NCBI RefSeq assembly: GCF_900155585.1
Contig: NZ_LT707418.1
Span: 310,001 to 374,000, forward strand
DNA: 64,000 nucleotides
Source of the DNA: Aedoeadaptatus urinae
GTDB lineage: Bacteria; Bacillota; Clostridia; Tissierellales; Peptoniphilaceae
Direction of reading: 5' to 3'
Shown here: piece by piece, positions 1 to 7,849 of the stretch
How the letters are laid out: every line of letters starts with the position of its first letter
Position numbering within the stretch: position 1 is the stretch's first letter
Notes under the pieces: model-generated
Seen by the model: only the letters and a program-made list of their open reading frames with translations
Database searches by the model: none
Told to the model about the DNA's origin: nothing
Made by a program: the position numbers and the translations under genes

Positions 1-387
1 GTTAAGTGCGTGGTTTTCCTTGACACTGCTGTTGCGCTTGGCGATCACCGACAAGCGCGCCATGAGCTCCTTCGGCGAAAAGGGCTTTACCACGTAATCG
101 TCGATGCCGATTTCAAAGCCGTAAAGCTTGTCGTACTCTTCCCCTCGCGCGCTGAGCATGAGCACCGGAATGTCTTTAATCTTTTTTATCTCTTTATAGG
201 CGCTGAAGCCGTCGAGGCGTGGCATCATCACGTCCATGACGATGACGTCGAAATCCTCGCCCTTGCAAAGGTCCACGGCTTCCATGCCGTCCACCGCTTC
301 CACCACCTCATAGCCTTCAAATTCCGCATAGGTCCGTATGACCTCTCGAATCTTCGCTTCGTCGTCTACGACTAGTAATTTGTACAT
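1..387 (-). CDS. Response regulator receiver domain, C-terminus beyond window
   Basis: The first 129 codons of a response regulator are visible; the gene runs off the left edge. The protein starts MYKLLVVDDE, giving the acidic pocket at D8-D9. The phospho-acceptor is D52 in the VMDVMMPR context and the conserved lysine is K101 in VVKPF. An AAAGGGG ribosome site lies just before the ATG. Receivers of this type usually belong to the OmpR/PhoB family, but the DNA-binding domain is not in view. It follows phoB-phoR after only 45 bases on the same strand, so it may be read through from the phosphate operon or pair with a kinase outside the window. Confidence 0.9.
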   Translation of the reverse strand, partial: MYKLLVVDDEAKIREVIRTYAEFEGYEVVEAVDGMEAVDLCKGEDFDVIVMDVMMPRLDGFSAYKEIKKIKDIPVLMLSARGEEYDKLYGFEIGIDDYVVKPFSPKELMARLSVIAKRNSSVKENHALN

Positions 388-432
388 AGGCACCCCTTTC
401 CGATACCTATTATACTATAGTTTCCCCGGAAA

Positions 433-2151
433 TTACTTCGCCACGTAGATTCCCTTTTTCGGGAAGACCAGGCGGAAGGTGCTGCCGTGGTGGAGCTGGG
501 ATTTCACGTCAAGGGTGCCCTTTAAGCTGTCCACATTGTGCTTGACGATGGCGAGACCCAGTCCCGTGGATTTTTCATTGTAGCTGCGGGATTTGTCCAC
601 CATGTAGAAGCGCTCGAAAATGCGGCGCTGATCGTCGTAGGAAATGCCGATCCCCGTATCCTGTATGGTGACGATGAATTTATCGTCGGCCTTTCCGTCC
701 AAGACGATGCGCACATTGCCGCCTTCCACATTATAGACGATGGCATTGTCCACCAAATTGGAAATCAGCTCCCGCATCAGGTCGGGATGGGTGTAGAGAC
801 GATTGTCCCGATCCGGTTGAAAGCCAAGGTAAATCCCTCTCGCCGCCGCGTCGGGCTCGTAGGTCTTGATGACGTCTTTGACCAGAGCTTCCATATCCAC
901 GACCCGGTACTCTTCCGGCCGATTTTTTTCTTCCAAGCGGCTCATGGCGATGACGGCATTAATCAGCTCAAAGAGCTTTTGCGATTCGCCGATAATAATG
1001 TCCAAAAACTTGTCCCGATCCTCCTCCGCCACCATGCCGGAGCGCAGGAGCTCGGCGTATCCGGAAATGGAGGTCAGTGGCGTCTTTAATTCGTGGGTCA
1101 CATTGGACGTAAATTCCCGGCGGCTTCTCTCGGCCAGGCTTTGCTGAGTTTCGTCGATCATCAGAATCAGCATGCCGTAAAATTCGCCGGCGTCGTTAAA
1201 TATAGGATCGAAGAAAAATTTGATCACCACGCCCTCCATGGCGATCTTTTGAACGTCGTCCTTTCGATTATCAAAGGCTCGGGAGAAGGCCTCGTAAAAA
1301 TTTCGCTCGCGGCAGAGATACAAGAGATCCTTTCCCTGAAAATTAATGTAGAGAGAAGCGTTTAACAGCTTCACCGCAGCTTCGTTAATGGAGAGAATTT
1401 TTCTGTTCTTACCCAGAAGGATCACGCCCTCCGTCATATTATCCACCATGTCGATAAGCCCCGTAAGGCGGGAGGACAAGCTGTCCAGCCGGTATTTTTC
1501 CCGCAAAGCTTCTTTTTTCAGGGCATCTTCGTAGGACTTGTGGATGGGGCTTACTTCCAATTTAAACTCGGGATCCTGCAGATAGCGACGATAATTTTGT
1601 ATGAGGAAAATTCCCTCCTCTTCCTCTTTTTCCCTGCGATAGAGGATCAGTAAGTAAAGAGCCGTGCCGCCGCACGCAGTGGCGATCACCGTATAGGGCA
1701 GGTAGTGGAAGGTTGCTCCCATCATACTTTCGTGACTCATCATGGTCACGAGCACGCTCTTGTCCTCAAAAACCGTAGTTTGAATGTAGCTGGTTGCGAG
1801 AAAGCCCTTATCGAAAATATGCCAGCCGGTGCTTTCCGTCATTCGCCGCGAGATCTTGCGGGCGTAGCTTACCATGGCGTCGGTTTCCTTAGACAGGCTA
1901 TTGGAATAAAGCACCTTCCCCCCACCGTTTAAAAAGACAATGCCGTCGTCATTGTCCGAATCCCAATGGTCCAAACGACGAAGGCGATCGACTTCGTCGC
2001 CGTCTTTTTTTAGATCCGTCGTCAATGCCTCCAGCTTTTTTTCATTAAAACGAATCCCTCGATTATGGTAGTCGAGGGATACGGCTATTTGAAATATAAA
2101 GGCGATGACAAAGGCCATTAAAAAACTGAATCGTCGTATCTGTTTATTCAT
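433..2151 (-). CDS. phoR: Phosphate-sensing histidine kinase PhoR (PnpS type)
   Basis: A 572-residue membrane sensor kinase that should phosphorylate the PhoB encoded just upstream. Transmembrane segments lie at about 8-25 and 151-171, flanking an extracellular sensor region of about 125 residues. A PAS-like domain covers roughly 230-335. The dimerisation/phospho-acceptor site is H353 in VTHELKTPL. The ATPase domain shows the N box (ISNLVDNA, about 463-470), DTGIGI at 498-503 and GLGLAIVKH at 530-538, so it looks active. Its start overlaps the phoB stop by four bases (ATGA), which implies translational coupling. The position directly after pst-phoU-phoB supports PhoR rather than the related WalK or ResE. 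Confidence 0.93.
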   Translation of the reverse strand: MNKQIRRFSFLMAFVIAFIFQIAVSLDYHNRGIRFNEKKLEALTTDLKKDGDEVDRLRRLDHWDSDNDDGIVFLNGGGKVLYSNSLSKETDAMVSYARKISRRMTESTGWHIFDKGFLATSYIQTTVFEDKSVLVTMMSHESMMGATFHYLPYTVIATACGGTALYLLILYRREKEEEEGIFLIQNYRRYLQDPEFKLEVSPIHKSYEDALKKEALREKYRLDSLSSRLTGLIDMVDNMTEGVILLGKNRKILSINEAAVKLLNASLYINFQGKDLLYLCRERNFYEAFSRAFDNRKDDVQKIAMEGVVIKFFFDPIFNDAGEFYGMLILMIDETQQSLAERSRREFTSNVTHELKTPLTSISGYAELLRSGMVAEEDRDKFLDIIIGESQKLFELINAVIAMSRLEEKNRPEEYRVVDMEALVKDVIKTYEPDAAARGIYLGFQPDRDNRLYTHPDLMRELISNLVDNAIVYNVEGGNVRIVLDGKADDKFIVTIQDTGIGISYDDQRRIFERFYMVDKSRSYNEKSTGLGLAIVKHNVDSLKGTLDVKSQLHHGSTFRLVFPKKGIYVAK

Positions 2152-2822
2152 TCCTTATATCCTACTTTGTAGCCGATATTTCGAACGGTCTCAATCAGCG
2201 AGGCCTTGCCCTTCAGCTTGTGACGCAACGATGCGATGTGCACGTCCACGGTGCGGGACTCGCCTTCGAAGTCGTAGCCCCAAACCTGAGCCATAATCAT
2301 CTCCCGGTTCAAGACGATGTTTTTGTTCCGGAAAAGATAATACAAAAGCTCAAATTCTTTATAGGTTAAGCTAATGGGCTCGCCGTCCACCAGCACGGTG
2401 CGCTTCTTTTTGTCGATGACGACGCCGTCGATGGCGATGAGCTGATCATCCTCCTTGGGACGGGCGCGGCGCAGAACGGCCTTTACCCGAGCCACCAGCT
2501 CCAACACGCTAAAGGGCTTGACGATATAATCGTCGGCGCCGATGTCCAGCCCCACGATTTTATCCAACTCGGAGGATTTCGCCGTAAGCATAATGACGGG
2601 AATGTCTTCCGTCGACGGGTTGTCCCGTATCCGCTTTAAAATTGTCAAACCGTCTTCTCCGGGGAGCATAATATCGAGAAGAACGAGGGAGGGAAGCTTT
2701 TCATCTATGGCGCGGAAAAGCTCCTCGCCGGAGGAGAAGCCCTCTACGTCGAAATCGCTGTTCTTAAGAGCATAGACGATTAAATCGCGAATGTTACCTT
2801 CGTCTTCTACACAATAAATCAT
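2148..2822 (-). CDS. phoB: Phosphate response regulator PhoB/PhoP
   Basis: A 224-residue OmpR-family transcription factor. The receiver domain has acidic residues E6-D7, the phospho-acceptor D50 (LVLLDIMLPG) and K102 (VKPF). A winged-helix DNA-binding domain occupies about 125-222, with the typical EFELLYYL and RTVDVHIASLRHKL segments. It lies between phoU and phoR with a one-base gap upstream and a four-base overlap downstream. It is the obvious candidate to bind the paired TTTACA repeats found before pstS and pstC. E6 replaces the more usual Asp; that is tolerated in the family. Confidence 0.93.
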   Translation of the reverse strand: MIYCVEDEGNIRDLIVYALKNSDFDVEGFSSGEELFRAIDEKLPSLVLLDIMLPGEDGLTILKRIRDNPSTEDIPVIMLTAKSSELDKIVGLDIGADDYIVKPFSVLELVARVKAVLRRARPKEDDQLIAIDGVVIDKKKRTVLVDGEPISLTYKEFELLYYLFRNKNIVLNREMIMAQVWGYDFEGESRTVDVHIASLRHKLKGKASLIETVRNIGYKVGYKE

Positions 2823-2823
2823 T

Positions 2824-3495
2824 TTACACCCCGAATGTTTCTACGCCTAAGTAATCCTTGTGATGACCGGTAAGGGAGAAAATAACCCACTCGCCGATAT
2901 TTTGTGCGTGATCGCCGACCCGTTCCAGATACTTGCCGATTTGCAACAGATCCACCAATTCCTGAGGATCCTCTTTTTCTTCACGGAATTTGCCGATGAT
3001 CTTTTCGCGAAGCTCCACAAACAATTCGTCCACCACGTCGTCGTGATTAATGCATTGGGTAGCCAGGTCTTCGTCTTTGGTGATGAAGGCGTCAATGGCC
3101 ATTTTGATCATGGAGGTGGATTCGATAAACATACGGGTAATCAAATCCGTGGTCACAGACAGGGGCTTGTCGTCCATGGTCAGGGAAATTTCGCAAATGT
3201 CTTGGGCTTGATCGCCGATCCGTTCCAAGTCCGTAATGATTTTTAAGGCGGCGGAAATAAAGCGCAAGTCCCCTGCCACCGGCTGTTGCTTTAAGAGAAG
3301 CATAAGGCACATGTCTTCGATGCGGCGCTCCATGCGGTCCACATCACGATCGTTTTGTGAAACGGTCGTGGCAAGCTCGCTATCCCGATCCTCTAATGCC
3401 TTCATGGCATCGGCCACGGCCTGTTCCACCATGGCAGCCATTTTTATCAGCAAGGTATTTAATTCATCCAGTTCTAAATCGTATTGTTTTCTCAT
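2824..3495 (-). CDS. phoU: Phosphate signalling regulator PhoU
   Basis: A 223-residue all-helical cytoplasmic protein built of two PhoU repeats, the normal family length. The metal-binding signatures are visible as ERIGDQ (about residue 91) and ERVGDHAQNI (about 191). PhoU connects the Pst transporter with the PhoR kinase and keeps the regulon off when phosphate is plentiful. It sits 12 bases after pstB and one base before phoB, so transporter, adaptor and two-component system form one transcription unit. GGGGG before the ATG serves as ribosome site. Confidence 0.95.
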   Translation of the reverse strand: MRKQYDLELDELNTLLIKMAAMVEQAVADAMKALEDRDSELATTVSQNDRDVDRMERRIEDMCLMLLLKQQPVAGDLRFISAALKIITDLERIGDQAQDICEISLTMDDKPLSVTTDLITRMFIESTSMIKMAIDAFITKDEDLATQCINHDDVVDELFVELREKIIGKFREEKEDPQELVDLLQIGKYLERVGDHAQNIGEWVIFSLTGHHKDYLGVETFGV

Positions 3496-3507
3496 GCCAT
3501 CCCCCTA

Positions 3508-4266
3508 TTATCCGAAACGACCGGTGATGTAATCCTCTGTCCGCGAATCCCGCGGATTCGAAAACATCTTTTCCGTCTTATCCATTTCAACCACTTCACC
3601 TGTAAGGAAAAACGCCGTCTTGTCCGACACCCGCGCCGCTTGTTGCATATTGTGGGTGACCATGACGATGGTGTAGTCCTTCTTTAAATCCTGTACCAAT
3701 TCCTCGATCTTTAGCGTGGAGATAGGGTCCAGTGCCGAGGTGGGTTCATCCATTAAGAGCACCTCCGGCTCCACAGCCAACGCCCGAGCGATACAAATAC
3801 GCTGTTGCTGGCCGCCGGAGACTTCCGTCGCCCGTTGTTGCAGCTTGTCTTTTACCTCTTCCCAAATGGCGGCACCCTTTAACGAGCGTTCCACGATTTC
3901 ATTGAGCTCGTTCTTATTTTTAATGCCGTGGGTTCTGGGACCGTAGGCAATGTTGTCGAAAATGCTCATGGGAAAGGGGTTCGGGTTTTGAAAGACCATG
4001 CCCACCCGTTTTCTCAGCAGGTTGACATCATAGCCGGAATCGTAAATGTCGTTTCCGTCCAAGAGCATTTTTCCTTCGATACGACAATCCTCCACCAAAT
4101 CGTTCATGCGGTTTAAGCATTTTAACATGGTGGACTTCCCGCAACCCGAGGGCCCGATAAATGCCGTGATCTCATTTTCCTTTATATCCAAATTGATCTT
4201 CTTTAACGCTTGAAAATCGCCATACCATAAATCCACATCGCTCACTAATAATTTCGTCTCACTCAT
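3508..4266 (-). CDS. pstB: Phosphate ABC transporter ATPase PstB
   Basis: A 252-residue ABC ATPase that powers phosphate import. The Walker A motif GPSGCGKST, the ABC signature SGGQQQR and the Walker B motif [12 protein letters not shown] are all intact, and the H-loop is in [11 protein letters not shown]. The C-terminus ([15 protein letters not shown]) is the one typical of PstB and separates it from other ATPases. The ATG follows the pstA stop directly, with GGAGG inside the end of pstA as ribosome site. Confidence 0.97.
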   Translation of the reverse strand: MSETKLLVSDVDLWYGDFQALKKINLDIKENEITAFIGPSGCGKSTMLKCLNRMNDLVEDCRIEGKMLLDGNDIYDSGYDVNLLRKRVGMVFQNPNPFPMSIFDNIAYGPRTHGIKNKNELNEIVERSLKGAAIWEEVKDKLQQRATEVSGGQQQRICIARALAVEPEVLLMDEPTSALDPISTLKIEELVQDLKKDYTIVMVTHNMQQAARVSDKTAFFLTGEVVEMDKTEKMFSNPRDSRTEDYITGRFG

Positions 4267-5085
4267 TTAATTGCCTCCTGCTAGTTTCGAACCGATAAAC
4301 GAACTGAGTGCGTTGATTAAAAGGGTTAACACAATCAGGATAAAGCCCGTAGCAAAGGCCTGATCCACAAACAGCCCTTCCGTCGACAGCACATACATGT
4401 GAAGGGACAGGGTACGTCCCGAGGATAACAGACTCGTCGGCATATCCGTCGTCGTCCCTAAGGTAAACATTAATGCCGCCGTCTCGCCGACGCATCGACC
4501 GATGGCCAGAATGACGCCGGATAAAATCCCCGGCACCGCCACGGGCAAGACGACGCGAATGATGGTGCGAAGCTTCCCCGCACCCAGTGCAAAGGAGCCG
4601 CTTCGCAGGCTGTCGTTCACGGCGATCAAGGCTTCTTCCGTGGAGCGAATAATCAGGGGCAAAATCATAATGGACAGGGTGAATACCCCGGAGAGAATGG
4701 AGTAGCCCAGCTTCAGCGCTATGGAGAAGAACAACATACCGAAGAGGCCGTAGAGAATGGACGGAATCCCCGATAAGGTTTCCGTCGTGAGACGAATCAC
4801 TTCAACAATGCGGCTGCCCTTTTTTGCATATTCCACCAGATAAAACCCGGTGAAGACGCCCAAGGGCGTAGCGATAATCAGAGAGAGCGCCACCACGATC
4901 AAGGTGGTGATAATGGCAGGAAACATGGACACATTCTCCGTGGTGTAGGTTTTTTCAAACATGGCTCCGTTTAAATGAGGCGCCCCTTTTATGACAATGT
5001 AGCCCACGAGAATAATTAAAACAGCGAAGGTAATAAAAGCCGCCGCGAGGATGAGGCCGCGAACCATGGCCGAGCGTGTCTTCAT
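4267..5085 (-). CDS. pstA: Phosphate ABC transporter permease PstA
   Basis: A 272-residue inner-membrane permease with six predicted membrane segments; it forms the phosphate channel with PstC. The EAA-type cytoplasmic loop that contacts PstB is seen around SGSFALGAGKLRTIIRVVLP (about residues 162-181). The ATG overlaps the pstC stop by one base (TAATG) behind an AAGGAGG site. Length and order in the operon fit the family. Confidence 0.95.
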   Translation of the reverse strand: MKTRSAMVRGLILAAAFITFAVLIILVGYIVIKGAPHLNGAMFEKTYTTENVSMFPAIITTLIVVALSLIIATPLGVFTGFYLVEYAKKGSRIVEVIRLTTETLSGIPSILYGLFGMLFFSIALKLGYSILSGVFTLSIMILPLIIRSTEEALIAVNDSLRSGSFALGAGKLRTIIRVVLPVAVPGILSGVILAIGRCVGETAALMFTLGTTTDMPTSLLSSGRTLSLHMYVLSTEGLFVDQAFATGFILIVLTLLINALSSFIGSKLAGGN

Positions 5086-5942
5086 TATTTCATCCTCCTT
5101 TTGACGACGTTAAACAACAAATTGATAAGCAGAATAAAGATAAAGAGAACGACTCCGGTGGCGATCAGGGCCTCCCGATGGTCTCCTGTGGCGTAGGCCA
5201 TTTCCAAAACGATATTCGCCGTCATGGTACGGGTGCCCATCTTGATGCTCTCGGGCACAATGGGTTGGTTCCCGGCGATCATAATCACCGCCATGGTCTC
5301 GCCGATGGAGCGGCCGATGCCTAAAATAATCGCGGCCAGGATCCCCGATTTTGCCGCCGGCAGCACGACGCGCATCAAGCTGCGCTCGTTGGTGGCACCC
5401 AAAGCAATGGAGCCCTGGTAGTAAGATTTGGGCACGGATCGCAGAGAGGATTCCGACAGGCCGATAATCGTGGGCAAAATCATAATCCCCAAAAGCACCG
5501 ACGCGGTAAAGACCGTCATCCCCGTGCCGCCCCACCATCCGCGGACGATGGGCACAAAAACCATGAGGCCGAAGAAGCCGTAAATAATCGACGGGATCCC
5601 AGCCATTAAATTGACGGCGGGCTTAAGAAATTTATACAGCCGGTCAGGACAATAAAAAGCCATAAACACGGCGGTTAATACCCCGATGGGCACCCCGACG
5701 AGAATGGATCCGATGGTGACGTAGACGGAACCCACGATCATGGGCAAAATTCCGAAGGACGGCGGCGAGGCCGTGGGCTTCCAATCCGTTCCCAATAAAA
5801 ACTTCGCGATCCCCGTTTGTAAAATAAAGGGCACGCCGTTTTTAAAAATGAAATAACAAATAACAATAATCGAAAATACCGATAAGAGCGAGCAAAGTAA
5901 AAAAATCAACTCCCACGTTTTTTCAAAACCTTTTGAGTGCAT
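5085..5942 (-). CDS. pstC: Phosphate ABC transporter permease PstC
   Basis: A 285-residue permease and partner of PstA. The cytoplasmic coupling loop reads YYQGSIALGATNERSLMRVV, followed by the GIGRSIGETMA segment conserved in PstC. I chose the ATG at 5942 (MHSKGFEK) because GGAGGAGG lies just before it; an in-frame ATG at 5966 lacks a site. An earlier terminator and a separate Pho-type promoter stand between this gene and pstS, so pstCAB can be transcribed independently. Confidence 0.95.
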   Translation of the reverse strand: MHSKGFEKTWELIFLLCSLLSVFSIIVICYFIFKNGVPFILQTGIAKFLLGTDWKPTASPPSFGILPMIVGSVYVTIGSILVGVPIGVLTAVFMAFYCPDRLYKFLKPAVNLMAGIPSIIYGFFGLMVFVPIVRGWWGGTGMTVFTASVLLGIMILPTIIGLSESSLRSVPKSYYQGSIALGATNERSLMRVVLPAAKSGILAAIILGIGRSIGETMAVIMIAGNQPIVPESIKMGTRTMTANIVLEMAYATGDHREALIATGVVLFIFILLINLLFNVVKRRMK

Positions 5943-5978
5943 GGTCCTCCTCCTTTTCGCCCCCACTTTATCAAGGCA

Positions 5979-6018
5979 TTCTTAGGAATAGATATGGGCT
6001 TTGTAAAATCTATGTAAA
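5979..6018 (-). promoter_or_regulatory. Pho-box-like repeat and promoter before pstC
   Basis: On the minus strand two perfect TTTACA copies lie 11 bases apart (6018-6013 and 6007-6002), one helical turn, as PhoP-binding repeats of Bacillus do. Seventeen bases after the second copy stands TAAGAA (5984-5979), so that copy can also act as -35 element. The same arrangement occurs before pstS. Confidence 0.65.
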
Positions 6019-6019
6019 C

Positions 6020-6046
6020 AAAAAAACAGGTGTCCGTAGACACCTG
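6020..6046 (-). terminator. Terminator after pstS, inside the pst operon
   Basis: A perfect 8-bp stem (CAGGTGTC/GACACCTG, 6027-6046) with a four-base loop is followed on the minus strand by seven T. It starts 13 bases after the pstS stop. Partial read-through would make PstS more abundant than the membrane components, a common design for binding-protein transporters. Confidence 0.85.
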
Positions 6047-6059
6047 CTGTGATTCTGTT

Positions 6060-7019
6060 TTATTTGGCCAGGTCGCCCCAAGCGGCCATGCTGCCATTGA
6101 AGATGTTTTTGATTTGTTCCATGGTAATGTCTTTGGCCGGATTTTCCTTGTTGACGATGACGGCGATACCGTCTTGTGCCAGGACGATGCCTTGGACGTT
6201 GGTCTTTTCTTCATCCTTTAGTTCACGAGAGCTCATGCCGATTTGTGCCGTACCTTCGGCGGCTGCGGTAATCCCTGCGGAAGAGCCGTTGGATTGAATT
6301 TGAATGTTGGCGCCGCTGTTGACCTTCTTGTAAGCTTCAACTAATTTTTCCATTAAAGGCGTGACGGATGTGGAGCCGGCCACGGTGATTTCGCCACTGA
6401 CATTGCCGGGCTTGTAATCTTCGGCCTTCTCATTCTTGACGTAGCCTTCTTGTTCAGCGATGGCTTGACCGTCTTTCGAAAGAGCAAATTTGATAAAGTC
6501 GGCTTCCAGGGAGCCTTCCTTCGGTTCGCCCTTCGTGACTAAAAGGAAGGGACGAGCCAGCTTGTATTCGCCACTTAAAATATTTTCCGGCGTCGCTTCA
6601 ACACCTTCCAAGGTCAGCGCTTTTACCGTGTCGTTTAAAGAACCCAGGGAAATATAGCCGATAGCCGAGGGGTTTCCCGCAACGGTTGTCATGACACCGT
6701 TAGTGGAGTTTTGTACCGTGGCCGATGCCGTGGTGTTGTCCACCTCTTGGTCCCCGTTCTTTTCAACGAGGCCGGTGATTTCGGTAAAGGCACCGCGGGT
6801 ACCGGAGCCGTCTTCACGAGAGATGACGGCGATTTGACCCAGCTTTGCTAAGTCGCCGCTTTCGCCCTCTTTCGAAGCATTGGCGGTGTTCTCGGTCTTC
6901 GCCTTATTGTTCTTCGCTTGATCATTTCCACCGTTGGCTTTATCGCCGCCGGAGCAAGCAACAAGAGTTAATGCCAAAAGGGATGCGCCAATGGCTAATT
7001 TTACATTCTTCATTTTCAT
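6060..7019 (-). CDS. pstS: Phosphate-binding lipoprotein PstS, circularly permuted order
   Basis: A 319-residue lipoprotein that captures phosphate for PstCAB. The signal peptide ends in the lipobox LTLVAC with the lipidated cysteine at C22, followed by a polar linker. The phosphate-binding segments are all present but in unusual order. The part normally C-terminal (ISREDGSGTRGAF at 66-78, then GNPSAIGYISLG and ARPFLLVTKG) comes first. The normally N-terminal part (ITVAGSTSVTPL at 211-222, NGSSAG, IGMSSRELKDEEK, DGIAVIVN) comes last. GDLAK occurs at both ends of the mature region (55-59 and 315-319), as expected if a duplicated gene was trimmed. Function as PstS is supported by position before pstCAB. 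Confidence 0.93.
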   Translation of the reverse strand: MKMKNVKLAIGASLLALTLVACSGGDKANGGNDQAKNNKAKTENTANASKEGESGDLAKLGQIAVISREDGSGTRGAFTEITGLVEKNGDQEVDNTTASATVQNSTNGVMTTVAGNPSAIGYISLGSLNDTVKALTLEGVEATPENILSGEYKLARPFLLVTKGEPKEGSLEADFIKFALSKDGQAIAEQEGYVKNEKAEDYKPGNVSGEITVAGSTSVTPLMEKLVEAYKKVNSGANIQIQSNGSSAGITAAAEGTAQIGMSSRELKDEEKTNVQGIVLAQDGIAVIVNKENPAKDITMEQIKNIFNGSMAAWGDLAK

Positions 7020-7075
7020 CGTTTGATTCCTCCTATAAAAAAATCTTCATCAACTAACGGCATTGTATCGGCCGA

Positions 7076-7115
7076 CCATTAAGTCGGAATCATTTCAATG
7101 TAAAGACGATGTAAA
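7076..7115 (-). promoter_or_regulatory. Pho-box-like repeat and promoter before pstS
   Basis: Minus-strand TTTACA copies at 7115-7110 and 7104-7099 are 11 bases apart. TAATGG (7081-7076) follows the second after 17 bases. Spacing and sequence match the element before pstC, which argues for shared PhoB control. A CCGAC/GTCGG inverted repeat (7072-7087) overlaps the -10 region. Confidence 0.65.
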
Positions 7116-7132
7116 TCTTTTCGGAGAATCAA

Positions 7133-7591
7133 TTATAATAACTCGTCGATGTCGCAAACAAATTCCCGCGGTTCCAGATCCGAGGGGAAGCGGCTGCGCA
7201 AATTGCCATCCCTGTCGATGAGGAATTTTTCGAAATTCCAGTGGATGGGATCGTCTCCTTCGGTTAAGGCGCGAAACAGCGGATGGGCATCGTCGCCAAT
7301 GACGTCGACTTTTGAAAACATAGGAAAGGTAATGCCGTAGCGGGACGTAACGAATTCCTCAATGGCCGCCTCATCTTCCGGCTCCTGAGCCCCGAATTGA
7401 TTACAGGGAAAACCCAAGACGACGAAGCCGTCGTCCTTGTAGCGCTCGTAAATGCGCTGAAGCCCTTCGTATTGATGGGTACACCCACAGAGACTGGCCG
7501 TATTTACCACTAAGACCACCTGGCCATCGTAGCGATTCAAATCGACCACATCACCGTGAATATCCTTCGCGGAAATCGAATAAAAATTCAT
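7133..7591 (-). CDS. Glutathione peroxidase-family thiol peroxidase
   Basis: A 152-residue cytoplasmic peroxidase of the thioredoxin fold. The catalytic tetrad of the family is visible: C35 in NTASLCGCT, Q65 in GFPCNQFG, and W118-N119 in IHWNF. Cysteine rather than selenocysteine is used. Bacterial members normally reduce hydroperoxides with thioredoxin, and C62 in FPCNQF is the conserved but non-tetrad cysteine. I chose ATG 7591, which follows GGAGGG; the ATG at 7609 has no site. It lies upstream of pstS on the same strand with 113 bases between. A role in oxidative stress defence of an anaerobe is inferred. Confidence 0.92.
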   Translation of the reverse strand: MNFYSISAKDIHGDVVDLNRYDGQVVLVVNTASLCGCTHQYEGLQRIYERYKDDGFVVLGFPCNQFGAQEPEDEAAIEEFVTSRYGITFPMFSKVDVIGDDAHPLFRALTEGDDPIHWNFEKFLIDRDGNLRSRFPSDLEPREFVCDIDELL

Positions 7592-7795
7592 ACTATCCCT
7601 CCTTCCCAATAGTATACGCTAAAATGATTGCTTTATCAATTTAAAACAAAAGCATTATTGCACGTTAATTACCGTCTGCTTTCGGAAGAGCTCATTCAAA
7701 AGAAAAATCAACCTTTTGACCGATAGCTGCGCGTTCGTTGTAATTAAAATAAGGACATTGCAATTTAAGAATGTCCGAAATCGATGTAAAAGATG

Positions 7796-7820
7796 AAAAA
7801 AAAGTTGAGTAAACTCAACT
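7796..7820 (-). terminator. Terminator of the GT4 glycosyltransferase gene
   Basis: A 7-bp stem AGTTGAG/CTCAACT (7803-7820) with a TTTA loop is followed by eight T on the minus strand, 30 bases after the glycosyltransferase stop. Confidence 0.75.
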
Positions 7821-7849
7821 GCCGATTTTTTTATTATCGTAATAAATTC

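Noticed and set aside
538-1089. Plus-strand open frame of 183 codons
   Set aside because: Antisense to phoR over its kinase domain; no motif.
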